A program made the position numbers and the translations under genes. From positions 1,016,348-1,080,347 of the forward strand of contig JH720297.1 in the NCBI GenBank assembly GCA_000231825.2: DNA of 64,000 bases. The letters run 5' to 3'. Every line of letters begins with the position of its first letter. Position 1 is the first letter of the stretch. The notes under the pieces are model-generated. The model was not told the DNA's origin, did not search any database, and saw only the letters and a list, made by a program, of their open reading frames with translations. This DNA is from Tetrahymena elliotti 4EA. Lineage: Eukaryota; Ciliophora; Oligohymenophorea; Hymenostomatida; Tetrahymenidae. This document shows, piece by piece, positions 39,356 to 51,698 of the stretch.

Positions 39356-40442
39356 ATGTCAGCTTGCTTTAACTTTTTAAGAGGATATTTAGTACTAGGA
39401 TGCATTTTTAATATTGGATTGGGTATAGGCGCTTTTGTTGCTGCTGCTTATCTAAAAAATCTTGATGAATCATATTTAGTTAATGGAGGAGTTTCTTCTG
39501 GTAAAAAGTATGGAGTAATAGGTCTATTTGCTTTAGGTGGTGTATGCTGTCTAGTAGGTTTGTTAGGTATATTAGCCTTCTGGAAGAAAATAAAATGCTT
39601 TTAGTTCTTGTTTGTCTTATTCAACACTCTTTTTTTGGTGATATTTGCTGCTGTCTTGGCAGGCTTAATCATTGCTCAACCTTTCTTAAATGAACTTAAA
39701 ACTAAAGACTGTAAAGATATTTCTGAATTAAAAGATGCTGATGATCTATTTAACCAAAATTTAAGACCTTACTTTTGCAAAGTAACTTCTTGCACTTCAT
39801 TATATTGCCCCTGCCCTTGTTATGTAACTGACAAAAGTCTATGGAATAATGTAGATACCTCTTAAATAAAATTCTAATCAACATCCTCATCTAAAGATGT
39901 TAAAACGGTAACTGAGTGCTAGATGCCCTAAATTTAATCCTAAATTTAAAAGAGTTCAACTGAAATTGACCTCCTTAAAGCAGTTGAAGAATAATTTAAC
40001 TGCACTGGAATATGTACAAGTGATGTCATTTACTATTTTTCAGACATAAATCGTGGTCCCCCAAGTTCTAATGAAGGATGCTTCAAGCCGCTTAAAGATT
40101 TACTGCTCAAGATTATTGGAGGAGTTTTTATTTTTGTAGTAATATCTACAGTTTTCTCTTTTTTGAATGTCTTATTTGGTAATTATTATATTTTATCATA
40201 ACATTTTCTTAAATATTCTAATATGAAAAGGGTTTGTTAATTGCTGTTGTGCTAAATACGATAATTAATAAAATTAACCATAAAATCCTCAAAATATATA
40301 AGATAACAGTATAGAACTATCTGCTCGTAAACCTTTAAATCAGATGCCATAATAAGTTAACTAATTCCAAGCAAATAACTTAAACAACTACCCTGGTAGT
40401 CAATATATCCCACCTCATGCATAAAATCAAAGACTATTTTGA
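39356..40442 (+). CDS. Tetraspanin-like four-TM protein, copy 1 of array
   Basis: Exons 39356-40178 and 40231-40442; 52-bp intron in phase 1; 344 residues. Four hydrophobic segments: near 12-35, 54-80, 85-108, and one just before the intron. A large Cys-rich loop between TM3 and TM4 holds a CPCPC cluster followed by D-K-S-L-W, then FNCTGICTSDVIYYFSD and INRGPP. The cytosolic tail is Gln/Asn/Pro-rich. TM layout and a Cys-rich second loop are as in tetraspanins, which organise membrane microdomains, but the classic CCG motif is not seen, so I call it tetraspanin-like. It is the most distant copy from copies 4 and 5 in its tail and keeps the array's intron. Confidence 0.85.
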
Positions 40443-41208
40443 AATCAATCTTAACTATTTAATTTTCATTAAAAAATTTTCTTTATATTTTATCGAAATT
40501 GGCACCTTTCATTCAATGATAAAACTCATTTTATGATGAAAATTTATGCAAAAAATAATACAAATCTCAATTTTGAATTCCCTCAAACTGAAGGGAATTT
40601 CTATAAAACCTCTACTAAAAATAATTTTATCTTAAATTAACTCTGTTTTAAACATTATTTTTAAAGTGTATAATTTTGTCTTTTTTGAATTTGTGTTTCT
40701 TTACTTTTATTATCAAATAGATGTAACATAATTAAATGTTCCTCTAAAGATTTATTTAAATGAAGAGTAGATTTACATAAAAAATGAAAATAAATTAAAC
40801 ATATCTTATTTTTTTAAAATTATTTATATTCATTCAACCTAAGTATGTATTTTTTTGTTTTTCTTCCAATTTTAAAAATTTAGTTTGCCTTTAAAGTAAA
40901 TTGATTTGGCTTTTCCATTTCTTAAAAGAAGGGATTACTAGGATTTGATTTTTTTAGTTTACAGAAAACAAATTAATCTGTTGAAAATAATTAATTTATT
41001 AACATTTACATTTTTTTAAATTTAATAAAAATATAAGCCACACATAATTCTAAATACATTTATAAATTAGAAGATATCTATTGAATTGAATAAGTTTCCA
41101 ATTCTTTTAATATAGTGAAGTCTGTTTAAGATTTAAGGAAAAAAGGAAGTGTAAAAGACTTATAAAGCAAACAAAAAAATAGGAGTAGAAAGATACATTT
41201 GAGAGGGG
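40443..41208. other. Intergenic, within array
   Basis: AT-rich spacer between tetraspanin-like copies 1 and 2. Nothing recognised. Confidence 0.55.
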
Positions 41209-42420
41209 ATGTGTTGTAGTTAAACGTTTTTTATAAATTTCTTTAAGCTGACATGCTTGCTGTAGCTAATTTTATCATTTATATGTTTGGCAAAATCTGT
41301 GCAGTGTTCTTAATATGATGATTCTTTATTTATTAATGGATTAGACAACTTTAAGTCAAATGGATGGAGTATTTATATCAGTTTATTTTTAGTATCCTTT
41401 ATATTTGGTGTAGTTGGAATGATTTATGCTTTTACATTTACCAAATGTAAGTGGTTAGTAATCATTACAATCATTTTGAATTTGGCCTTGGTAGGATATT
41501 TTTCTACTTTAATTGCAGCTAAAACAATTACATAATCAAGTGTTGACAAATATATAGGAAGCAATCTTAACGATTGTGAAACTAAACCCTTTTTTGTGCA
41601 GTGTTAATCTTTATATACTTAATCTTTGAACTTTTGGTGCTAAACACCATGTCCTTGTGCAATCGAGGATCCCACTAAATGGGAGGCCTTCTTTTGGAAT
41701 AATTATGTGTCTAATACGGGTGATCCTAAGAAAACATTTTAAGACTGTAGTGCTTTTAAGTAAAATTACAAAGAGCAAACAAAATTATCAGACTAAGATT
41801 TTACTTAATATACAAACTTTTTAATTGCTGTTGAATAAAAATTACAATGTTCTCAGATGTGCAAAATTTCTTAAATATTCACTTTTACTGAAGTTGGTCA
41901 AGGAAAGCCGAACCAAGAAAAGACTTGCTATGAGGAGTATTTAAGTTTTATAAATAGCTTCATAGGTTCATTTAGTTTGATTGGAGCATTTGGGACAGCA
42001 GTGAGCTCAGTTTAATTATTCTTATGTAATTACTTACAATTTTTACTATATAAATATAAGCATTAATTATTTTACAGTCTTAATAATTAATTTTGAAAAG
42101 AATGTGTGTAAACCAACTATTAGGTTAATCATAAATAAATCTTATTTAGAATTTTTCTTCAATCAAAATTTAAATATCGATTTTATTAAAAAATGAAAAT
42201 AAATTGTTCTAATTTTTTAAAATTAAAATATTTTTTATTTTTATTTTTTTAACAATACTTTAATTAATTGAATAAATTTATTTTAATAACAGAAATAATG
42301 CACTTACTTACTAAGAACAAAAAGAAAATTGTGGCTTAAAATGTTAAATCAGTTTCTCTCCCTAAAAGCAACCATGATGAGTCTTATATAAAAAACAAAG
42401 CATAAAAAGATGTTTTATGA
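41209..42420 (+). CDS. Tetraspanin-like four-TM protein, copy 2 (divergent)
   Basis: Start ATG at 41209 (MCCSQTFFINFFKLTC). Preferred model is three exons: 41209-42025, 42078-42107 and 42293-42420; introns 52 and 185 bp; 324 residues. The first intron sits at the array's conserved place. Without the second intron the frame would end at 42196. TM1 is near 10-30, TM2 and TM3 within 45-110, TM4 near the intron. The loop keeps PCPCAIEDPTKW, but the C-T-G-x-C...D-I-x-Y-Y-F signature of the other copies has decayed to CSQMCKISQIFTF. This is the most diverged copy. The basic tail encoded by exon 3 is the least certain part. Confidence 0.7.
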
Positions 42421-43699
42421 TGATTATAAATAAAGAAATTTCATATTTTAATTAATTTAATGTATTAAAAATAATTATCTTTCGAATAATCTTATCAATC
42501 CATTATATTGTTTAATTACCAATAAATCAAAGTTGTAACAAAAATGAAGTCTGATAGTTTGATATAGAATGGAAATATTTTTAATAAAATTTAATTTATT
42601 TAATTTATTAGTTTTTCTATGAAGAAGAAGAAGAAAAATAAAAAGAAAATAATTTACTTAAATTGATATGTTTTTCTATTTTTTTTACTTAAAAATGATG
42701 TTTATTGAATTATTTAATTTGAATACATGAATTAATCTTAATTACTGTAATCCAAACAAAAAAAGTTTAATTTTGCTGATAAATAATTAAGGTTAAAGGT
42801 TAATTTTAATGGTATTTTGATTTTTTTTTCAGCTTATTTCTAATTAAACTTTTTATCTTTATGGATCTTTTGGTAATAGATATAGACAATTTTAATCAAA
42901 AATTGTGTTTAATATCATATTTTGATTGCTCGTAACATTATATTATCTTATTTAATTTAATTTACAGTTAATCTTTATGGTTCTATTGAGCATCTATCAT
43001 TATATACTGTTATTTATCTATTTTATTTTTAATTATTATCTAAAAGTTTTATCATTATTCATATTAAGCAAAAAAAAAAATTTTTTTCACTCTTAAAATC
43101 AAATATGTAAAGAAATTAAAAATAGACGGACGATTTGATGATATTTCTTTCAATCTTTTGAGTTTCGATATCATTAAATATTTTTAGTTTAATTAAATTA
43201 GAGAACTTTGAATTAAAAAATTATAAGTGTTTTCATAGATTAATAAAATTTGAAGTAAAGCTTCTTTCGCGACATTCTCTTGTTTTGAAAGAAAATGAAT
43301 AAGAAGAAATGATAAATAAAAAACTCTTACTCAATTTAAAGTTTTTTTGAAGGATTTACAAAAGCTCAAATAGTAATTTATTAAGAATAACATTAAAAAA
43401 ATGCTTAACAAGGGAGCTATTATTTTAGATGTAATAAATACTATTTTGAGATTACAAGGTATAGTAATCTCTAAAAATATGATTTACTTATTTAATAAAT
43501 GAGAATTAAACAATTTATTTTTTTTGAAAATTTAATTAAATTTCAGAATAGAATACTTCTGAGAGAGATAGAGATAGAAACAAAGAAAGGTGAATATAAG
43601 AAAAATAAACTCAAAAAAAGGAGTAATTAGCCGAACTACTTTTATTTATTTTATTCTTCTTTGCTTATCTCTTTAAAATCTCATTTTCCAAATTCCAAA
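42421..43699. other. Intergenic, within array
   Basis: AT-rich spacer before copy 3. GA-rich stretch at about 43561-43590. A 34-residue two-exon frame at 43401-43593 was considered and rejected. Confidence 0.5.
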
Positions 43700-44691
43700 A
43701 TGAGAAATAAATTTCAGAAGTCGCTGAGAATGATTGCTAAAACGTTTTGTATTATAAGTGTTATCAACGGAGTGTCTGGTATAGTGATATCATCTATAGC
43801 TAAAAGTTATGAGGACTCTCTTCTGATTGACGAAGATCTCAAAAGCTACAAAGCATTTATGCCTAATTTATTTTATTTTTTAGCATCTGTTTTTATATTT
43901 ACTGGAATATTGGGGATTTATGCAGTTTATTCTAAAATGATCCGACCTCTGATAATAGCTTTTAAGATAATAAATTTCATACTATTTATTGTCTTCTTAA
44001 TTATTTTTATCTTATTTGTTAATAAATATAATTTTATTCAAACACAGTCTGAGGATGCCTCTTGTGAAACAGGAATTTTAAAAGAACCAAATATTATTTT
44101 TCAGAAAGCAAAGTAAATATGGTGTAAAAAAGATTTATTGGGAAATGATGCTTGTCCCTGTTCTATAATAAGTATGGGTAACTGGAGTAAAGATGAGTAA
44201 GCAAAGCTTTCAAAAGAATATGATGAAATAAAACCAACTGGAAATAATAAATTATAATAATGCACTAATATTGAAAAATTAATTCCTAACCTATCAGAAT
44301 ATCTTTAGTTGCTTAAATAGATAGAAAATACTTATAATTGTAATGGAATTTGTGATCCAGGAGATCTTGTCTATTTCTTTACAAATATAAATTAGGGTCC
44401 TCCCTAATCAAAAACTTGTTTTGAATCTATTTTCATAAGAATCATTGAGTGGATATTAGTTATTATGTCATATTCAGCTGTATCCTTATTCATAAATTTA
44501 ATTAACATCATCATCTGTAAATTCTTTTTTTTTTTACTTCCAATATATATTTCTTTTTAATTTATTTAGTCTATTTGAATACATCCATCAGATTTAATAT
44601 GTACTAAAATGTTACTGTGGGAAATATAGACATACAAAGCTTACGAATTTAATAAGGTGTGGAAAATTTCACTCTTAACAAATTAGTCTGA
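43700..44691 (+). CDS. Tetraspanin-like four-TM protein, copy 3
   Basis: Exons 43700-44516 and 44570-44691; 53-bp phase-1 intron; 312 residues; starts MRNKFQKSLRM. Four hydrophobic segments as in the other copies. The large loop has ACPCSI, then W a few residues on, then YNCNGICDPGDLVYFFTN and INQGPP before TM4. Exon 1 has the same length (817 nt) as in copy 2. The tail is short and lacks the Gln/Pro-rich end of copy 1. Membrane microdomain or trafficking function is family inference only. Confidence 0.82.
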
Positions 44692-45857
44692 AGTAAACAA
44701 AAAAATTCATCTTAATTAGCAAATCATTTCAATTTAATAAATTATAATAAAATAGCAAAAAATTAATCTCATATTATGCTTTAATATTAAATAATATTTT
44801 TAATGTATTTATGTATATAATTTACTTATTACTGTTACAATATTTCTTTTGTAATATTATCTAATTTATTTTTAAACTAATCTTTTAACTTTTGAAAAAC
44901 AAAATGCAAACTTATTTTATTCTGAATTTAATTACATTTTAAAATAAATTGATAAGATATTATTGAAAATTTATTTTTTTTTGCAAGATTTAACAACTTT
45001 TATTTGTATTAAATTTATAAAAAAATTAAAATGATCAATCTTATTAAATATATTTTTGATCGATCAAAAAGTAATTCTTTTATCAAAAAAACTAATTAAA
45101 TTAATAAAAGAAAAAAGAATATTTTCTTTAGATTTTTTAAATCTTTTTTGAGATATGGATAAAATAATAATCTATTCTCATCTAAAATATTTCAAATTCA
45201 ATTGAAATACATTTAAAAATAATTTTTAATTTTATTTAAGGCATTTTTTCAAAACAAATAGAAAAGTTTGTTCCTCAAATATTAAATTCAAATTATTATT
45301 TTTTTTCTATTCTTATGAACAATTAAGAACATGAAATAGAAGCAATTATTACAAAAATGGTTAAATTAATTAAAAGTTTTTTATGCCTGAGATTTTATTT
45401 TTATTAAGTGTAAATTTCTTTGCAAACAAATTAAACTGGACAAGTTTTTTCATTAAGATTTACATTTTTTCAAATCAAATATAATAAGATCTAAAAGAAA
45501 ACAAATTAACATTTTTCTTTATTTCATAATTCTTTTTCACAATAGCATTTGTTTGATTTTTATTAAAATTTTTATTGAAAATTAAAGTTATAAAATATTT
45601 TATATTTTATGAAATATCTTCAATAAATGTAAATTTATGTTTAATCTTTATGGTAGATATTCTAAAAAAAGCTTCAATTTTAATTGAAATTAAATTTTAG
45701 GGTTGAAAATGTGAAATTAAATCATCTATTTTAACTTATTTGAATAAACATAAATATCAAAATAATCTAAATAATTATTTATTTCGCAAATAAATAAAAA
45801 AACACTAGCTTTTAATTTAAATTCTTTTTTCAAAAATCTAATATATAAAGTATAAAA
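44692..45857. other. Intergenic, within array
   Basis: About 1.2 kb AT-rich spacer between copies 3 and 4. Nothing recognised. Confidence 0.55.
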
Positions 45858-46811
45858 ATGGGATTCTGCACTCTAGTTGTGAGATTTTACTTAGTTATTG
45901 GAGCTATTATTAATGCTGTAATTGGTGTTGCCTGCTTTTTAGTTGCAGGTAATATTAGGAACTTTAACAGCGATTATTTGGTTGTAAGCGATTACAAGGA
46001 TGCTTAGAATATCATATCCATTATCTTTTATTCATTTGGCTCTTTACTTTTAGTCTCTACTTTGTCTGCTATGGGTGGATTTTTATTCAAAATTAAGTTT
46101 CTATAATAAGCTTTTGCAGCCTTAAATATAATATTCTTTTTAATCTTTCTATCAATCTTCTTTTTCACAGTTTATAGTGAAAATTATGTGAATAAAGAAT
46201 TTTCTGATGAAAATTGTACAACAGGCCCTCTTAAAGTAACTAATGAAGTTTTTGATACTGCTAAATAATATTGGTGTAAAAATGTTGATGTTTAAGGTTA
46301 ACCTATAGGATGTCCTTGTAATATTGAAGATAAATCTTAATGGCCTGCAGAAGATCAAGTCATATTATCAACATATAATGGAATATCTTCTTCAGGAACA
46401 AGTAGTATTGATACATGCACAGTCTTTTAATAGGAATTAGCTGGTAACTAAGATCAAATTTAATTTTTAAAACTCATTGAGGAAACTTTTGAGTGCACAG
46501 GAGTTTGCTAAGGAGATATCATATATTACTTTTCAGATATTAATAGGGGTCCAACCGACACTAAATATGGATGCTATAATTAAATTAGAGACTTCATCTA
46601 TGATTGGTTGGAAATATGTTATGTATATTCAATTATTGCATTCAGTATTGAACTTACCAACACTATTTTCAGTAAACATTTTTTTTTCAATTATTTTTTA
46701 TTAAATATTTCATTTATTAAAAAAGCTTTAGCAAATTGCTGGATTATTAAAAAGAATACAAAAAATTAAACTTAGAATAAAAAAATATACATTAAAGATA
46801 TTGAAGTATGA
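45858..46811 (+). CDS. Tetraspanin-like four-TM protein, copy 4
   Basis: Exons 45858-46671 and 46726-46811; 54-bp phase-1 intron ending AAG; 299 residues. TM1 (FYLVIGAIINAVIGVACFLV), two further TMs up to about residue 105, and TM4 before the intron. Loop motifs: GCPCNIEDKSQW, SSSGTSSIDTC, FECTGVCQGDIIYYFSD and INRGPT. It is closest to copy 5, with long stretches aligned without gaps. The C-terminal tail is short and Lys/Asn-rich. Confidence 0.87.
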
Positions 46812-48605
46812 GTCAGTTTTACAAAAGTTAAAAAAAAAAATAAACAAATCTTAATATCTGATCATTTTCAGATATAATATCTGATTTAAAAGAAACTGAT
46901 TTAGCATACCTATTAGTTATATTATCCCTTGAAATGCAAAAATGATGTCAAAAAATTTTGATTTATTCCTTAATATTTATAATCATCTAATTTAAAATAA
47001 TCAAATCTGTGAATTTAGATTGTGAATTTCTTTGGAAGCTAAAATTTTATGTATTTGTATAAAATAAATGATACTGATCATAGAAGTATTAAAAAACCAA
47101 AGGATATCATAAAAGTTTATTATATTATATATTTAATTAATAAAATGAATTATTTATTATTAATCAATTTGTATCATCATCCTAATATAGTTGTAGATTT
47201 GATTTTTATAAATTGTCTATTTTAATTGATTAATTAACTCTGCTTTTTAAGTTAAAAAAAATAGAAAAGAATTCGTTTTCTTTATACAGAATAGAAGAAT
47301 TTAGAACTATTTATCCTTTGTGTTTATCTTTAAGCAACTCAATTTTGAAAAAAAAATGACCTAAATCTTTTGTGTGTCTGTAAAAATACTTTTTTAAAAT
47401 CATAATATAAAATATTTCTTTTTTTAAATTCAATCTACACTAAACTTACCTAAAAAGGCATGTAATCTTTAGTTAAATATTTCTTTAAAATATATATTAG
47501 AAATGCTTATTGATTTAAAGTTTAAGATATGCGAAGATGAAAAAAGAATGATACCCTCTATGAAAAAAGAGATAAAACACGAATATGCTAGAATAATTAT
47601 ATATTCATGTTTAAATAAACAAATAAGTTCGTACTTATTTAGTTAAATATTACAACTCTGCTCATTTTTTTAAAATTGCTTGTCTATGTTTTTTTAAAAT
47701 GCTCAATGATACAGCTTAAACTTAGTAATCAAAACTTCTTATTGTATATCCTTAATAGTTTATATAATCAATATAAAATATATGTGTTTTATCTTAATAA
47801 CAAGAAAAAAATAAATTATGGCATGAATATTTTTTTATATAGAAAGAAAGTTTGTTATGCTCGTATTTCTCTTTTGGATTATGATTTGAAAGGAGAGAGA
47901 GATAATGATCTCATCAAATCTAAAAGATCTACCAGAATTTTAATAGATAATTAATAATTTTCCTGAAATAATCAATTAGATTGAATGACAAAGTAATTAA
48001 ATCCCGGATATTTACTGATATATTAAATGATAAGATAGACTAATTAATTATAACATTCAATTTAATTTTTAACGCTAGAAATTCGCTATTTAAATTGGCT
48101 GATTAATTATTCACCTGAAATAAAATTGAATTTGTGAACTATCATAAATTAAAATATCTAATTTGCATCCACATAACGTAAGAAAGTATTAGACAATTCA
48201 TATTTATGGATTGCTTTATTCATTATAAGATAGTAATCTTTAAATTATGACAATTTTAGATCAAGTTTCCTTCCTAATGAGTAGTAGTAATAATAAGACA
48301 TCAAATAAATGTCATCTAATTAAATATATTTCAAAAAGTATTTATCTATATATATGCAAATCAATTTATCTCTTTTTATTTAAAAATGTTTCCGTAGGTT
48401 TGGAACAATTTATCAATCCTTGAATGAGCGTTTAAAAAATTATGTAAGTGGAAATTGTACTAATATTTGATGAAAAAGAATTATTAATATTAATCGCTTA
48501 AAAAAGATAAACTTTTACAAGCAAATTTTTGATAAAATTAATTATAAAAATAAACTAAAAAAAAAAGCAATTTTAGAAAAAGAAAAACAAGAAAAAAGAA
48601 AAGAA
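46812..48605. other. Intergenic, within array, 1.8 kb
   Basis: AT-rich spacer between copies 4 and 5. Two overlapping short frames in ciliate code (47503-47709, 69 codons; 47706-47966, 87 codons) have no homology and no array motif. They are left unannotated, though a small two-exon gene cannot be excluded. Confidence 0.45.
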
Positions 48606-49496
48606 ATGTCAAAGTGCTAAAATTTTGTTAGATTTTATCTAGTACTTGGTTGCCTTTTTAACATTTTAAAAGGTATAGCATGCATTGTTATTGGAACATT
48701 TGTGAAGAACCTAGACAATGATTTGCTAGTAGTCAGTACAGTTAAAGACTCTTAAACGACTGTTGCAATTATTATGTATATAATAGGCTGTATATCTATA
48801 ATATCCTCAATTTCTTCAATTTATGGCTTCTTTAAGAATAAAAGGTGCTTACAAATCAAATTCATCATCTTTAATTTTATTTACTTTCTATTCTTTGGTG
48901 CAGTTTTTGCTTTTAACGTCTATGGTAAAACTTATGTTGATGATAAGTTATCTCTAAGCAATTGTACAAATGGTCCTTTAAAATCAGCTAATGATGTTTT
49001 CGTCAACGCTTAGAAACTTTGGTGTTAAACTACAACCATTTCAGGTTAGACTGTTGGATGTCCATGTGATATAAAAGATAGAACTCAATGGTCAGCTTAA
49101 GACTAAGCTACATTATTAACCTATAATGGTATTTCCTCAAGTGGTACTACAAGCATAGAAGATTGCCAATAATTTTAATCAGAAATATCTAGCTACTCAA
49201 CTGAAACTAAATTCTTAAAGCTTGTTGAAGAAACTTTCGACTGTACTGGTATTTGTTCTGGTGACATTGTTTATTACTTCTCAGATATCAACAGAGGTCC
49301 TACTGGAACGACTTAAGGCTGCTATCCTCAAATCAAAGATAAAATATATAACTGGCTTAAAACCATATATATTTATTCAATTATTGCTGCTAGTATTAGC
49401 TTAGCCAATGTTATTTTTGGTTTTATTCACTGCTGTATTGGAAATAAATAAGACGGCAAAGATGATTATTCTAAGGTTCAATCTACAAAAGTTTGA
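48606..49496 (+). CDS. Tetraspanin-like four-TM protein, copy 5 (intronless)
   Basis: Single exon, 296 residues, start MSKCQNFVRFYLVLGC. Four hydrophobic segments. Loop motifs GCPCDIKDRTQW, SSSGTTSIEDC, FDCTGICSGDIVYYFSD and INRGPT match copy 4 almost position by position. Where copies 1-4 have a 52-54-bp intron just after TM4, the coding sequence here runs straight through (NVIFGFIHCCIGNK, compare copy 1 NVLFG then FVNCCCAKY after the intron). This is a clean intron absence. The short Lys/Asp tail ends VQSTKV. Confidence 0.9.
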
Positions 49497-51698
49497 TTTA
49501 GTTCAATCAAATTTGATTGATTAATTAATATTCGAACTTCAAAATTTTTTCTTCAAATATTTCTTTATTTTATGCAAAAAAATATAACAGTTCTTTAGAA
49601 ATAATAATAAATATTTTTTGATTAAGTAAACTGCTTGATGATAAGGTGATAAGCATTCCCGAAATCAGCTAATCTGAAATAATAAAAATCTCTTTAAATC
49701 TACTAATCAATTAAAAAAATAAATCCTACAATCTAAAAACATTTTATTATAAAAATAACTATTTACTTAAAAATACTAAATTAATATTTACTTTGTTTAT
49801 CTCCATACTTATTTTATATAAAATTAAATACTTTTAAGATAATCTATCTTCATCTTTGAAATAAGTTTACAAATAAATATATTGATGAATTTAACTTTTC
49901 TAAACATGATTTTCTTAATTAATTTTATAAGCAATATTTGAATATTAACTGATTTTATTTACAGATATTTTGATAAAATTAATAATCTTTTTAAAACTAT
50001 TTATGACTAAAGAATCATTATATTAATTAACAAAATAAGTATATAAGGTAAAAGTTCATATATTAAGGCTGTCTCAAAACAAACCTGTTTGGAGACCTAG
50101 TTTACCTGGTCATAACCAAACCAAATTAACATTTTTTCAAAACCACCTGAATATATGAACTTTTACTGTATTTATTATTTCTTCCTTAAAAACTAAAATT
50201 AATTTTTATTTTTCTTAAGCAAATTTTTTTAACAAAAACTGAAAGTTTTTTAAGACAAATTAAAATGATTTAAAGAGATTAAATCAACAGTTTAAAGTAG
50301 AAAATAATCTAAAATTTTAATTATGAATTCATTAATTTTAATAATGAATGCTATCTTATACACTTAAAAATAAATTAAAAATTGGTGAAATAATAAAAAA
50401 TTTTACTTTTGGCTTTTTCCTTTTAAATTTTTGTATGTAAGCTTTTTGATTCTGTCCAATTTATTGTTTGTTAATACAAATTTAAGAGTCTTAAAAAATT
50501 ATTTACATTCAATTAATTTTAAATGAGTTCTTAAAATACATTATTTACATTCATTCATTCAAGTCAATTTAAATAATTTTATTCAATTATTCTTTCAGTA
50601 AATATCTTACAATTATTTCTTCCTAGACTTTCTTAAGATTATAAATTTATGAAGAAATATTTATCTCATTTATTTATTTATATTAAATTTTTATAGTAAA
50701 AATAATTTTTTATAAAGAGATTTGCTAATATTACTAAATTAGACTAAATATATTTTCTTAAAATCCTTCAAATATAAATAAATTTCTCTATGAGATATAA
50801 AATTAAAGCAGTATATTATATTTGTTATAGATTCTAAATAACTATAAGAGAATAATATTATTTAATGAGTAAATGAATCAGTATTTAATGATCATTAATT
50901 ATTGTAAGTATATCAGTAAAATATTTAAACATATCAAACAGAGTATTTGGATATTTAATAAAAAATTAAATAAAGTAACATCATAATTGTGAAGCATGTG
51001 TACTAATATTAAGAAGTAATTAACTAATAGAAATTACCAAAAGAAGAGAGAATCATTATGATATCCTTTTTATTGTAAGCGAAAATTAGATTATAAACAA
51101 AACAAATAATAATTAATGAATGAAAGATAGATAGAAAGAAAGAAAGGAAACAAATTAGATTAATAATTAATCTTATGAAGCCAATTCACTTATACTGAAT
51201 TTTAATTAAATCAAGAAAGGATTAGTAGTATTTTTGATAATCGGGAGAAGAGTTACTAAGATAAAATAAAGATTAATAATATTTAGAAAAATAAGTCTTT
51301 AAATATAGCCTAAATATAGTAAACAAATACAAATCAAGCTTATTTTTAGCAAGTTAGCAATTCTCATAAGCTTCATTCACTTATAAAATAGTTTAAAAAC
51401 AATCAGTTTATTCATAATTTAGCTAAGCATAGTAAATTTAGAAATCTAAATACTTCAGATTTTGATTCTTTTCCATCCATCTTTAAAATAGTTAGTTAGA
51501 GTAAAAGTATCATCAATATCAAACAGATTATTTTAAAAAGCTACAAATATACTTAAATAGAAGTTGAATCTTAACAAAATCTAACAAGTAACCCATTCAA
51601 AGATAATTAACAGTGCATTTTAAATAAAATTGAAATAATTTAAACAATTTTGGTTTAAACTTTGAGAAATCAAATAATAAATTGCATTTTATGAAAAT
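49497..51698. other. Intergenic, 2.2 kb
   Basis: AT-rich spacer between the array and the receptor gene. Contains the 119-bp inverted-repeat element at 50048-50166 (separate entry). From about 51180 to 51690 the strand is G-poor and TGA-free in one frame without any ATG; I take this as the receptor gene's 5' leader. Confidence 0.55.
50048..50166. repeat. 119-bp element with 17-bp perfect inverted ends
   Basis: Left arm 50048-50064 (GTAAAAGTTCATATATT) is the exact reverse complement of right arm 50150-50166. The 85-bp interior is richer in G and C than its surroundings and can itself fold: GTCTC...GAGAC enclosing CAAAC...GTTTG, then GTTT...AAAC enclosing GGT...ACC. It may be a small structured RNA or a MITE-like transposon remnant. 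No target-site duplication is evident. Confidence 0.7.

Noticed and set aside
43401..43593. Possible 34-residue two-exon gene (MLNKGAIILDVINTIL...) before tetraspanin-like copy 3
   Set aside because: The second exon is a GA-rich simple sequence about 100 bp from the next start, there is no homology, and the size is too small to separate from chance.
47503..47966. Two overlapping frames of 69 and 87 codons between tetraspanin-like copies 4 and 5
   Set aside because: Phe/Ile/Tyr/Asn/Lys-rich composition as expected from AT-rich DNA, no TM array motif and no convincing splice join.
51180..51693. About 170-codon TGA-free frame just upstream of the GPCR gene
   Set aside because: It has no ATG, ends 6 bp before the receptor start, and lies in a G-poor stretch where TGA is rare in several frames. 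A 5' leader is the simpler reading.
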